Positions 19,410-28,223 of a DNA stretch of 64,000 nt are shown here, piece by piece. Both the position numbers and the translations under genes were made by a program. Origin of the DNA: JAJXXT01 sp963764465 (lineage in GTDB: Bacteria > Pseudomonadota > Alphaproteobacteria > Acetobacterales > Acetobacteraceae); the NCBI GenBank assembly GCA_963764465.1, contig CAVXSO010000001.1, positions 186,001 to 250,000 of the forward strand, given 5' to 3'. Position 1 is the stretch's first letter. The number at the start of each line of letters is the position of its first letter. The notes under the pieces are model-generated. The model was not told the DNA's origin. It searched no databases and was given only the letters and a program-made list of their open reading frames with translations.

Positions 19410-19496
19410 CGCAGCAAGGCAGCTTCGGCTGTCTTCCTGCTTCTTGGACGTTTCCTCCCTAAACTTGGCGGTGCCGCGAGGCACCGCCATTTTTTT
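19410..19496 (+). ncRNA. Trans-acting small RNA, MmgR/alpha-r8-like
   Basis: A free-standing RNA of about 87 nt in the gap between the lytic transglycosylase and the broken amidohydrolase. It folds into a 5' hairpin (19411-19440: GCAG, one mismatch, AAGGCAGC, UUCG tetraloop and the matching strand with one G-U pair). A single-stranded centre follows that contains UUUCCUCCCU (19451-19460), and then an intrinsic terminator with a GCGA loop. From memory, this ten-base core in a single-stranded loop is the hallmark of the alphaproteobacterial alpha-r8 family, whose Sinorhizobium member MmgR binds Hfq and limits polyhydroxybutyrate/phasin accumulation. The CCUCCC core could pair with Shine-Dalgarno sequences. 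The 5' end is predicted only. Confidence 0.72.
19467..19496 (+). terminator. Intrinsic terminator of sRNA
   Basis: Perfect 9-bp stem GGCGGTGCC/GGCACCGCC with GCGA tetraloop (19467-19488), followed by A and seven T (19490-19496). It works rightward, where no protein gene precedes it, which is the main reason for calling an sRNA gene here. Confidence 0.92.
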
Positions 19497-19504
19497 CGAC
19501 CGAT

Positions 19505-20375
19505 CTAGCCGCCCGCGACCCTGAGGTCGGCGGCTGCGTGCCGGGCAAGATGCGCCACCGCGTGCGTGAGGGCCTGGCGCGTCCGCTCAAACCCCGCGCT
19601 GCGCTCGAGCGTCGTCTCATCCATGTAGAGCGAGCGACAGACTTCGATCTGCAGCGCATGCACCCTCTCGCGCGGACGGCCGTAGTGGCGGGTGATGTAG
19701 CCACCGGCATAAGGGTCGTTGCGGCGCACGGTAAGCCCTTCGCCGGCCAGCGCCTCCTCCACGCGCCGCACCAGGACCGGGTCGCATGTCGTGCCATGCG
19801 CATCGCCGAGAACCACGTCGGCGCGCCGGCGCGGTGACATGCTTGCCTCAGGCATCGAATGGCAGTCGACCAGCAGGCACGCACCGAACCGGCCGCGCGC
19901 GCGCTCGACCATATTGCGCAGCGCGGCATGGAAGGGCTGCCAGGTTGCCGCCACCCGCGCCCGCGCTTCCGCGAACGAGAGCTTCTGCCGGTAGATCGGC
20001 TCGCCCGTCGCCACCACGCGGGCGATCGTGCCCAGCCCCGCGCTGATGCGCGCACTTGCCGTGTTCACCCAGTCCGGCAGAGCGTCCTCGAACATCGCGG
20101 GATCGAGCTCCCATGGCTCGCGGTTGGCGTCGCAGAAGGCGCGGGGAAAGGTCGCGGCCACCAGGGGGGCGCCATGCGCCGGGGCGGCGTTCGAACAGCT
20201 CGTCCACATAACAATCCTCGCTGCGGCGCAGTCGTAGCGGATCGAGCCGCGTGGCGGCGACGAACTCCGTCGGATAGCGGCTCCCGGAGTGCGGCGAGGC
20301 GAACACGACCGGCACCGCTGGGCCAGCGGGGTGCGTAATGCGCACAGCACACGAATCCGGCGGTGAGAGGTCCAT
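19505..20375 (-). pseudogene. N-formylglutamate amidohydrolase family, frameshifted
   Basis: The enzyme family hydrolyses N-formyl-L-glutamate at the end of histidine breakdown. The N-terminal part from ATG 20375 (SPHSGSRYPTEFVAA...SEDCYVDELFE) is in one frame, and the rest (PAHGAPLVAATFPRAFCDANREPWELDPAMF, then LLVDCHSMP, YITRHYGRP, ALQIEVCRSLYMD) is in another. They meet near 20184-20195, where removing one base (for example C at 20189 on the coding strand) would restore FEAAPAHGAPLV. A G6 run at 20163-20168 is a second possible error site, but protein similarity favours the first. This is a pseudogene or a sequencing error; the catalytic motifs downstream are intact. Confidence 0.75.
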
Positions 20376-20436
20376 CCCAGCCATTGAAGCGGTCCGCGCG
20401 GTGATGCGCAATTCGGCCCCCGCGCCGCTTGGCGCG

Positions 20437-20649
20437 TCAGCGCCGGGCGCTGCGGCGAATGTTCTCGAGCAGGATCACCACCAGGCCGCCGAAGAGCAGC
20501 CCGCCGCCGAGCGGGGGGGCGATCACGTCGTAGTTCCGCAGCAGCGCGACCAGCCCCACGAGCACCAGGATCGCTGCGGCAAGCGACCCGTCATCGACGA
20601 ACAGTCCCAGGAATTCGCCCCAGATGGCGCGTAGGACGTTCATGTCCAC
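20437..20649 (-). CDS. Small two-helix membrane protein
   Basis: This 70-residue protein has two hydrophobic helices (SLAAAILVLVGLVALL and LGGGLLFGGLVVILLENI) separated by RNYDVIAPP. It starts 7 bp after the end of the larger membrane protein gene and must be co-transcribed with it. It probably acts as a small partner of that protein. I recognise no named family, and the biochemical function is unknown. Confidence 0.7.
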   Translation of the reverse strand: MDMNVLRAIWGEFLGLFVDDGSLAAAILVLVGLVALLRNYDVIAPPLGGGLLFGGLVVILLENIRRSARR

Positions 20650-20656
20650 ATCCTGT

Positions 20657-21370
20657 TCATGTCCTTATCTCTGCGATGCGCACGGCGACGATGGCGACCA
20701 GCAGGAACCCGAGCGCCATGGGCAGCAGCGCGAAATCGGCCCCCGGCCAGGCGGCGCCGACCGATTCACCGATCCAGAACGTCCCGAACGCCGAGAGCAT
20801 CACGCCCACGATGAACTTAAGCGTGTTCTCCGGCACCAGCGAAAGCGGCCGATGCAGCACCATCCCGGCCGCGACCACCAGCACCGCCGCCGCCGCGGCC
20901 CCCAGGCTCGCCGCCCCGAGCAGGCCCCGGCCCGCTCCCACGGCGACGACGATGAACACCACCTCCACGCCCTCCAGCAGCACTGCCTGGAACGCGGTGC
21001 TGCCGGCAGCGAAGGCCGGTCGGCCCGTCAGCAGACGTCGCTCCTTGGCGAATTCCGCCTCCTCGTCGTGCAGCGGGATGCGCCCGGCCGCCCGCAGCAC
21101 CGCCTTGCGCAGCCAGCGCATGCCGAACAGCAGCAGCAAGAGTCCGATCACCCCCTGCAGCGCCGAGAGCGGCACGGCGTTCAGCAGGGGCCCGAGCACC
21201 GCGATCAGCACCACCAGCACCGCGAGCCCCGCCCCGGTGCCGAGCAGCGCCGGTCGCCACCCCGTCGTCACCCCCACCGCCAGCACGATGGTGAACGCCT
21301 CCACCACCTCGACCAGCGAGGCGAGGAACGCGGAGAGAATCGCGGGCAACGCATGGGTCAGCATGGCCAC
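20657..21370 (-). CDS. Integral membrane protein with two acidic helix motifs (COG4280-like)
   Basis: This 237-residue protein with about six to seven helices is built as two related halves, each with a conserved acidic helix: SLVEVVEAFTIVLAVG and LLEGVEVVFIVVAVGA. The pattern recalls the REGLEA helices of FTR1 iron permeases and the ExGDR helices of GDT1/TMEM165 cation transporters, so it may be a metal-ion transporter. That is inference; the group I would place it in (COG4280) is uncharacterised. A soluble loop (HDEEAEFAKERRLLTGRP) joins the halves. A small membrane protein gene follows. Confidence 0.75.
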   Translation of the reverse strand: MAMLTHALPAILSAFLASLVEVVEAFTIVLAVGVTTGWRPALLGTGAGLAVLVVLIAVLGPLLNAVPLSALQGVIGLLLLLFGMRWLRKAVLRAAGRIPLHDEEAEFAKERRLLTGRPAFAAGSTAFQAVLLEGVEVVFIVVAVGAGRGLLGAASLGAAAAAVLVVAAGMVLHRPLSLVPENTLKFIVGVMLSAFGTFWIGESVGAAWPGADFALLPMALGFLLVAIVAVRIAEIRT

Positions 21371-21488
21371 AACCTTACCGCGCGGCGCCGCCGCTTCAAC
21401 GCCGGCGGCGAAAGAACGGTGCCAGCCGTCCGGCAGGCCCCCGCCCTTGCAACACCTCGTCCCCGCGATTACGAAGCGCGCGTCGGAT

Positions 21489-21563
21489 GGGCGCGTAGCT
21501 CAGCGGGAGAGCACCACCTTGACACGGTGGGGGTCACAGGTTCAATCCCTGTCGCGCCCACCA
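21489..21563 (+). tRNA. tRNA-Val (anticodon GAC)
   Basis: A 75-nt cloverleaf with encoded CCA (21561-21563). The acceptor stem GGGCGCG pairs with CGCGCCC, the anticodon stem CCACC pairs with GGTGG around loop TTGACAC (anticodon GAC at 21521-21523), and the T-loop reads GGTTCAATCCC. It decodes GUC and GUU. No integrase or flanking direct repeat marks it as an integration site here. Confidence 0.97.
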
Positions 21564-21593
21564 TCCGGCAAATCAGATGGCAAAATCAGAGAC

Positions 21594-22601
21594 TTAGCCA
21601 TCGAATGCGGCGTGGTACGCATTCAGCGCCGGCGCGCCGCCGAGGTGCACGTAGAGCACCTTGGCTCCCTTCTCGAACTCGCCCGCCTTCGCCATAGCGA
21701 TCACGCCGGCCATGCTCTTCCCCTCGTAGACCGGGTCCGTCAGCATCCCCTCATGCGTCGCCGCCATGCGGATCGCGTCGATCGTCGCCTGGTCCGGCAG
21801 CCCGTAATCCGGCCCGCAGAAGCGCGGGTCGATCACGATGTCCTCGTCCCTGATCGCGGTGTTCAGCCCCACCGCGGCGGCGGTCGCATGCGCGATTTTC
21901 GTCACCGCGCGGCGCGTCATCTCCGCATCCGCAGCCGTATCAATTCCGATCAACCGCCGCTTCCTGCGCTGCGCCGCGAACCCCACCACCATCCCGGCCT
22001 GCGTCGAGCCGGTGCAGGTCGCGGTGACGACGGTATCGAAGAACATCCCCGTCTCGCGCTCCTGCGCCGCCACTTCCTCGGCGAACGCCGCGTAGCCGAG
22101 CCCGCCCAGCGGATGGTCCGAGGCGCCCGCCGGGATCGCATAGGGCTTGCCGCCCTCTTCGCGGACCTGCTCCAGCGCGCGCTGCCAGGTTTCCTTCTCC
22201 GCGGTGGAATACCCAGCGCCATCGAGGATCGTCGTCGCCCCCATGATGCGCGAGAGCAGAATGTTGCCGACCTTGTCGTAGGTCGGGTCCGGCCACTTGG
22301 TCCATTCCTCCTGCACCAGCCGGCACTTCATCCCGAGCTTGGCCGCGACCGCCGCCACCTGGCGCGTATGGTTGCTCTGGATGTTCCCGATCGAGACCAG
22401 CGTGTCGCAGCCCTGCGCCAGCGCGTCGGCGGCGAGGAATTCCAGCTTGCGGATCTTGTTGCCGCCGAACGCGAGCCCGCTCGCGATGTCGTCGCGCTTC
22501 GCCCAAAGCTCGATGCCGAGCTCATCGGACATCCGGTCGAGCCGATGGATGGGCGAGGGGAAGAAGGCAAGCTTCACGCGGGGAAAACGCGACAGGTCCA
22601 T
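21594..22601 (-). CDS. acdS: 1-aminocyclopropane-1-carboxylate deaminase
   Basis: This PLP enzyme of 335 residues splits ACC, the plant ethylene precursor, into ammonia and 2-oxobutanoate. The PLP lysine is in FGGNKIRKLEFL. Two residues known to separate true ACC deaminases from D-cysteine desulfhydrases are present: the Glu in DPVYEGKSMAGV and the Leu in YVHLGGAPALNAY. The open frame continues upstream of ATG 22601, but homology starts at MDLSRFPRVKLAFFPSP. It is divergent from an Lrp-type gene 124 bp away, as in rhizobial and Pseudomonas acdR-acdS loci. The gene suggests contact with plants or use of ACC as a nitrogen source. Confidence 0.95.
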   Translation of the reverse strand: MDLSRFPRVKLAFFPSPIHRLDRMSDELGIELWAKRDDIASGLAFGGNKIRKLEFLAADALAQGCDTLVSIGNIQSNHTRQVAAVAAKLGMKCRLVQEEWTKWPDPTYDKVGNILLSRIMGATTILDGAGYSTAEKETWQRALEQVREEGGKPYAIPAGASDHPLGGLGYAAFAEEVAAQERETGMFFDTVVTATCTGSTQAGMVVGFAAQRRKRRLIGIDTAADAEMTRRAVTKIAHATAAAVGLNTAIRDEDIVIDPRFCGPDYGLPDQATIDAIRMAATHEGMLTDPVYEGKSMAGVIAMAKAGEFEKGAKVLYVHLGGAPALNAYHAAFDG

Positions 22602-22713
22602 GGCAAAAATCCTGTTTCGATGACGCCGCCAATATAACCCCCCACTGGCCGCATGAGTTGCGGAAGATGCAGCCAATACGAGGAATTTCCTGGAAGGAAT
22701 TGGCATTTCCCTG

Positions 22714-22728
22714 CATGTTTCAAACATG
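22714..22728. promoter_or_regulatory. Palindrome over the acdR start codon
   Basis: CATGTTT and AAACATG form a perfect 7-bp inverted repeat around one central base, with the right arm containing the acdR ATG (22726-22728). It is placed where a bound Lrp-type protein could block its own translation start or transcription. This is a candidate AcdR operator only. Confidence 0.4.
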
Positions 22729-23217
22729 GAAAAGAAAACTACAGCAGAAAATGCATCCGCCGATCTCGACACGGCCGACCGCCGCATTCTCCGCGCGCTC
22801 CAGGCGGACGGCCGCCTCACCAACAAGGATCTCGCCGCCCGCGCCCATCTCAGCGAATCCGCCTGTCTCGCCCGTACTCGCCGCTTGTTCGAGCGCGGCA
22901 CCATCCGCGCCGTGCGCGCGCATATCGCGCCGGAAGCGGTGGGGCAGGGGACCGTCGTCCTCGTCGGCGTCGTGCTGGACCGCTCGACGCGCGAGAGCTT
23001 CGCGGCGTTCGAGGCCGCGGTGCGCGCCCTCGCGCCGGTGCTCGAATGCCACCTCGTCGCCGGCGACGTCGATTATTTCCTCAAGGTCCGCGTCCGCGAC
23101 ATCGCCGGCTACAACCGCCTGCACGCGGAAAAGCTCATCGCGCTGCCCGGCGTGCGCCAGGTCCGTACCTTCTTCGTTCTCGACGAGATCAAGACCGACG
23201 GCCTGCTCGCGGTGTAG
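22726..23217 (+). CDS. acdR: Lrp/AsnC family regulator of ACC deaminase
   Basis: This 163-residue protein has an N-terminal winged helix-turn-helix (LDTADRRILRALQADGRLTNKDLAARAHLSESACLARTRRL) and a C-terminal RAM effector domain (VLVGVVLDRS...VAGDVDYFLKVRVRDIAGYNRL). In known acdR-acdS pairs the Lrp-like protein binds the shared intergenic region and switches on acdS when ACC is present. The divergent layout here is the same, so the assignment rests on both homology and context. Confidence 0.9.
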   Translation: MEKKTTAENASADLDTADRRILRALQADGRLTNKDLAARAHLSESACLARTRRLFERGTIRAVRAHIAPEAVGQGTVVLVGVVLDRSTRESFAAFEAAVRALAPVLECHLVAGDVDYFLKVRVRDIAGYNRLHAEKLIALPGVRQVRTFFVLDEIKTDGLLAV

Positions 23218-23271
23218 GGCTTGCGCGCTCGCCGCGCGGTGCGACACTCAAGGTGATCGTCGGAGAATCCA

Positions 23272-23892
23272 ATGCCCCTGCACCTCTGGCTTGGCCTCGC
23301 TGCCTCCTTCGCGATCGTCACCGCCATTCCGGGGCCCACGGTGCTGCTCATCACCACGCACGCGATCAGCTTCGGGCGCCGCACCGCGATCGCCATGGTG
23401 CTCGGCTCGGCCGTGGGTGTCAGCGTCGCAATGACGCTCGCCATGGCCGGGCTCGGCGCGCTGCTCGCCACATCCGCGCTCGTGTTCGCCGCGCTCAAGC
23501 TGCTCGGCGCCGCGTATTTCATCTGGCTCGGATTGCGGCTGTGGCGCCGCGAACCGGAAGCGCCGATGCAAACCCTGATCACGCGCACCGGCACGCTGCG
23601 GGCCTTTTGCCACGCCTTCGCGGTCACCGCGCTCAATCCCAAAGGCATCGCCTTCTTCCTGCTCTTCCTGCCGCTGTTCATCGATCGCAACGCACCGGTC
23701 GTGCCTCAGATGCTCGTCATCGTGCCGACGCTCGCAGCCGTCGGCCTGGTCACGGACGGGCTCTACGCCGCGTTCGCCGTGCGCATGCGCGTACTCGTCG
23801 GCCAAGCCCGCGTCATGCGCCGTATCAATCGCGCCGGCGGCTCGCTGCTGATCGCCCTCGGCCTCGCAATGGCGCTCCGCCGCGCTGCCTGA
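23272..23892 (+). CDS. LysE family amino-acid exporter
   Basis: This 206-residue membrane protein with six helices belongs to the LysE/RhtB superfamily, which exports amino acids or related metabolites. Marks are FAIVTAIPGPTVLLITTHAI (the conserved PGP helix), GAAYFIWLGLRLW and FAVTALNPKGIAFFLLFLPLF. It starts 54 bp after acdR on the same strand and may be co-regulated with ACC use, although homologues often stand alone. The substrate is unknown. Confidence 0.92.
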   Translation: MPLHLWLGLAASFAIVTAIPGPTVLLITTHAISFGRRTAIAMVLGSAVGVSVAMTLAMAGLGALLATSALVFAALKLLGAAYFIWLGLRLWRREPEAPMQTLITRTGTLRAFCHAFAVTALNPKGIAFFLLFLPLFIDRNAPVVPQMLVIVPTLAAVGLVTDGLYAAFAVRMRVLVGQARVMRRINRAGGSLLIALGLAMALRRAA

Positions 23893-23950
23893 TCCCGCTT
23901 GCGTGCGGCAGCCCCCGCCGCAACACTCGCGTGGCCACCCGGAGATCCAA

Positions 23951-24793
<843 letters not shown>

Positions 24794-24797
24794 CGTC

Positions 24798-25988
24798 ATG
24801 TTCGCCCCGTTCATCGAAGCCTTGCGCCGCGAGGGCCTGCCGGTCTCCATCACCGAGTACCTCACGCTGATGCAGGCGATGCGGGCTGGCGTGGCCAACT
24901 ACGACATCGAGGATTTCTACCACCTTGCCCGCGCCACGCTCGCCAAGGACGAGCGCTATCTCGATCGTTTCGACCGCGCCTTCGCCGAAACCTTCAAGGG
25001 CCTGGAACGCCCGGAGGCGCCCGAGGAGGACGATCTGCGCCGCGACCTGCCCGAGGAATGGCTGCGCAAACTCGCGGAGAAATTCCTCGGCCCCGAAGAA
25101 CTGGCGAAAATCGAAAAACTCGGGGGTTTCGACACGTTGATGGAGACGCTGCGCCAGCGCCTCGCCGAGCAGCAGGGCCGCCACCAGGGCGGCAGCAAAT
25201 GGATCGGCACCGGCGGCACCTCGCCCTTCGGCGCCTACGGCTCGAACCCCGAAGGCGTGCGCATCGGTCAGGACCGCTCGCGCCTGCGCCGCGCCGTCAA
25301 GGTCTGGGACAGGCGCGAGTTCCGCGACCTCGATTCGGATGTGGAGCTAGGCATCCGCAGCCTCAAGCTCGCGCTTCGCCGCCTGCGCCGCTTCGCGCGA
25401 GAGGGTGCGGCCACGGAACTCGATCTCCCTGGCACGATCCGCGACACCGCTCGCAACGCCGGCTCGCTCGAGCTGCGCATGGTTCCCGAGCGGCGCAACG
25501 CCGTGAAAATCCTCCTCCTTCTCGACATCGGCGGCTCGATGGACGACCACGTGCGCGAAAGCGCGGAACTCTTTTCCGCCGCCCGCGCCGAGTTCAAGCA
25601 TCTGGTTTCGTTCTACTTCCACAACTGTCTCTACGAGCGGCTCTGGACCACCAACCGCCGCCGCGCCGAGAACATGATCCCGACCGAGCAGGTCCTGCGC
25701 ACCTACGGCCCGGACTACAAGATGATCCTCGTCGGCGACGCCACGATGAGCCCCTACGAGATCACCCATGCCGGCGGCAGCGTCGAGCACTGGAACCAGG
25801 AATCAGGTGCGGTCTGGTTGCAACGCCTCACCGGGCATTTCCGCAGGTCGGCCTGGCTCAACCCGCGCCCGCAAGCCTTCTGGCGGGAGGACGGGTCCGT
25901 CGGCCTGCTCCACGAGCTGATGGAAGGCCGCATGTACCCGCTGACGCTTTCCGGCATCGAAACGATGACGCGCGACCTGGTGCATTGA
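24798..25988 (+). CDS. VWA-domain protein, CoxE-like
   Basis: This 396-residue protein has an N-terminal helical region and a C-terminal von Willebrand A domain. The metal-ion-dependent adhesion motif appears as LLLDIGGSMDDH (DxGxS), followed by FYFHNCLYERLW and LVGDATMSPYEI. A Gly-rich stretch lies in between (GTGGTSPFGAYGSNPEG). It begins 4 bp after the MoxR-type ATPase and its TGA overlaps the ATG of the adenine deaminase gene. CoxE proteins work with CoxD in metal-centre maturation of molybdenum hydroxylases. Confidence 0.9.
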   Translation: MFAPFIEALRREGLPVSITEYLTLMQAMRAGVANYDIEDFYHLARATLAKDERYLDRFDRAFAETFKGLERPEAPEEDDLRRDLPEEWLRKLAEKFLGPEELAKIEKLGGFDTLMETLRQRLAEQQGRHQGGSKWIGTGGTSPFGAYGSNPEGVRIGQDRSRLRRAVKVWDRREFRDLDSDVELGIRSLKLALRRLRRFAREGAATELDLPGTIRDTARNAGSLELRMVPERRNAVKILLLLDIGGSMDDHVRESAELFSAARAEFKHLVSFYFHNCLYERLWTTNRRRAENMIPTEQVLRTYGPDYKMILVGDATMSPYEITHAGGSVEHWNQESGAVWLQRLTGHFRRSAWLNPRPQAFWREDGSVGLLHELMEGRMYPLTLSGIETMTRDLVH

Positions 25989-27829
25989 TGGAAGCCACCG
26001 CGGCCGAAGAAACCCGCATCCGCCGTCACCTGGTCCTGGTTGCCCTCGGCCGCGCCCCGGCGGAGCGTCTCCTGCGCGTCGATCGTATGCTCGATGTCCA
26101 CACCGGCACCTGGCGCGCGGACCAGGAGATCGTGATCGCCGGGAGCCGCATCGCCTATGTCGGTGACGCCGGCACGTTTCCCGGTACGGCCACGGAACGG
26201 GTGGAACGCCCGGGCCTCGCCGCGGTGCCGGGCTTCGGCGAAGTGCACAAGCACATCGAAAGCTCGCACCTCACGCCGGAATACGAGGCGGCCCTCGTCA
26301 TTCCTCACGGCAACACCTGGACCTGCGAGGCCAGCCACGAGCTTTCCAACGTCATCGGCCGCCGCAATCTGGAGTTCTGGTTGGAGCCGCGAAAGCGCGG
26401 CTCGCCGCTGAAGATCTTCCCGCTGCCCGGCTCCGCCGTCCCGCCAACCGCCTGGGAGCGCTCGGGTGGCTGGTATGGCGCGGCGGAACAGGCCACCTTC
26501 ATGGCCGATCCCCGCGTCCCGGGCCTCGATGAGGTGATGGACTGGCCCGCTGTCTGGGACCCGGCAAACAAGTCGCACGAACGCCTCTGGGGCATGATCG
26601 GGGCAACCATGGCGGCCCGCGGCGTGGTGGAGGGCCACGGCGCCGGCCTCACCGACCCTGCCTCCGTTTCAGCCTTCGCCGCCGCCGGCCTGGCGTCGGA
26701 TCACGAGGCGTGGAGCGTTGAGGAAGTCTGGCAAAAGCTTACCCGCGGCATCTTCATCGAGCTGCGCATCCATTCCATGGCGCAGGTCATTCCCGGCCTG
26801 CTCACGTCCGGCCTGTCGGACTGGTCGCAGATCGCTTTCGCGACTGATGACCGCAGCGCGTCGGACACGCTGCGCCTTGGGGCGACAGATCACAATGTCC
26901 GCACCGCGATCCGTTGCGGTCTCGCACCGGAAATGGCGATCGGCTGCGTCACCCTCAACCCGGCGCGCCATATGCGCCTCACCCCATGGGTCGGCTCGCT
27001 CGCACCGGGCCGTTATGCCGATATCGTGCTGCTCAAGGACGTCGCCGCGCTGGACATCGCCGAGGTCTGGGCGGACGGACGCCCGGTCTCCGCCGGCGGC
27101 GAATACATCGCGCGGGTTCCCGAGATCGACTGGCCGGACTGGGCAACGCGCACGGTCAAGATCGGTCGCGAGCTGGCCGCGGACGATTTTCGCATCGCGG
27201 CCGTGCCGGGTCGTGCGACGATGCACGCTGCCGTCCTGCGTCCGTTCCACTGGGCCGACGATTTCCTCGTGGAAGACCTCCCAGTCGAGGACGGCGCCGT
27301 GCAACGCGATTCCGCCCGCACCATCACCAAATTCGCCATCGTCGATCGCCATACGGGCGCGGGTGGCGTTGCGCGCATGTTCTGGCGTGGCTGCGGTCCC
27401 GCGACGGAGGGCACGGCGCTTGCCAGCTCTCTCGCGCACGACACGCACAACATATGGACGGTCGGCTCCTGCGATGCTGCCATGGCCCAGGCCGTCAATG
27501 CGGTCGCGGCGATGCAGGGCGGCTGGGCGCTGGTCGTGCGCGGCAAGCTGGCGGCGACGGTCCGTTACGAGGTGGCGGGTCTCATGACTGCCCGTCCGGC
27601 CGCGGCGCTCGATGTGGATATGCAACAACTCTACCGCGCCGCGGATGCAGTGGAATGGATGCACGAACCCACGTATTCGCCGCGCTGGCCAAAAGGCTTC
27701 CAGGAGCGTCTCGCCTTCGCCACGCTCACCTGCTCGCCCTGGCGTTGGGTGCTCGTCGCCCCTACCAAAGCCGTGCCGCAGGGCCTGGTCAACGTCCGGA
27801 CGGGCGAGACGCATCCGGTGGTCTGGTAG
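25988..27829 (+). CDS. Adenine deaminase family amidohydrolase
   Basis: This 613-residue metal-dependent hydrolase of the adenine deaminase family converts adenine to hypoxanthine plus ammonia in the best-known members. The metal-binding HxH motif is in AVPGFGEVHKHIESSHLTP, with later ligands in VVEGHGAGL and the catalytic Asp in IAFATDDRSASDTLR. The C-terminal adenine-deaminase domain spans roughly residues 400-600. HKH in place of the usual HVH suggests a divergent subgroup. Its start overlaps the CoxE-like gene by one base (TGATG), so the three genes form one translationally linked operon. The upstream open frame is a shadow. Confidence 0.85.
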   Translation: MEATAAEETRIRRHLVLVALGRAPAERLLRVDRMLDVHTGTWRADQEIVIAGSRIAYVGDAGTFPGTATERVERPGLAAVPGFGEVHKHIESSHLTPEYEAALVIPHGNTWTCEASHELSNVIGRRNLEFWLEPRKRGSPLKIFPLPGSAVPPTAWERSGGWYGAAEQATFMADPRVPGLDEVMDWPAVWDPANKSHERLWGMIGATMAARGVVEGHGAGLTDPASVSAFAAAGLASDHEAWSVEEVWQKLTRGIFIELRIHSMAQVIPGLLTSGLSDWSQIAFATDDRSASDTLRLGATDHNVRTAIRCGLAPEMAIGCVTLNPARHMRLTPWVGSLAPGRYADIVLLKDVAALDIAEVWADGRPVSAGGEYIARVPEIDWPDWATRTVKIGRELAADDFRIAAVPGRATMHAAVLRPFHWADDFLVEDLPVEDGAVQRDSARTITKFAIVDRHTGAGGVARMFWRGCGPATEGTALASSLAHDTHNIWTVGSCDAAMAQAVNAVAAMQGGWALVVRGKLAATVRYEVAGLMTARPAAALDVDMQQLYRAADAVEWMHEPTYSPRWPKGFQERLAFATLTCSPWRWVLVAPTKAVPQGLVNVRTGETHPVVW

Positions 27830-27896
27830 CGGGCGGCAAACCCGAGACGTTCGTGGCATGCTTGCTGCCGGGCCGCGCGTCGGATCGCGCCCTGCG

Positions 27897-28223
27897 TCAC
27901 GCCGCCCCGAGGCCGGAACTCGCGGCCCTCTCGTAACGGCGCGCCCGGCGCTGCGGGAGTCGGACCAACTTGCCACTACCGATGGCAGCCTTGATCGCGG
28001 CTCCGTGCGCCTCGTCCTCGATGCGGCGCTCCTCGGCTTCACGCTCGGCAGTTTCGGCCTCCTCGGATGTTTCGCGATGAAGCACGTCGAGCGCGCGGGT
28101 GGCCTCGGCGAGTTCCCGCTCGATGCGTGTGGCGAGCGCAATCGCCGCGTCGAATTGGACCACACGGTCACTCAGTACCTCGCTGTCGCGAAGTTGGGCG
28201 AGCGTCGCGGCAAGGGATGTCAT
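27897..28223 (-). CDS. Small acidic coiled-coil protein, unknown function
   Basis: This 108-residue protein is predicted to be almost wholly helical, with a long charged heptad region (RIERELAEATRALDVLHRETSEEAETAEREAEERRIEDE) and a basic tail (RLPQRRARRYER). ATG 28223 is preceded by GGAGG eight bases upstream and overlaps, as ATGA, the stop of a 60-codon ORF (28220-28402). I do not recognise a family. It is probably a cytosolic scaffold-like or regulatory small protein; nothing more can be supported. Confidence 0.55.
   Translation of the reverse strand: MTSLAATLAQLRDSEVLSDRVVQFDAAIALATRIERELAEATRALDVLHRETSEEAETAEREAEERRIEDEAHGAAIKAAIGSGKLVRLPQRRARRYERAASSGLGAA

Noticed and set aside
21489..21563. 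tRNA-Val as an integration site of a mobile element
   Set aside because: No integrase, no repeated tRNA 3' end, and flanking genes are ordinary.
25058..27829. 923-codon plus-strand frame as one large adenine deaminase
   Set aside because: The first 310 codons are the CoxE-like gene read out of frame. The enzyme starts at 25988, overlapping the previous stop.
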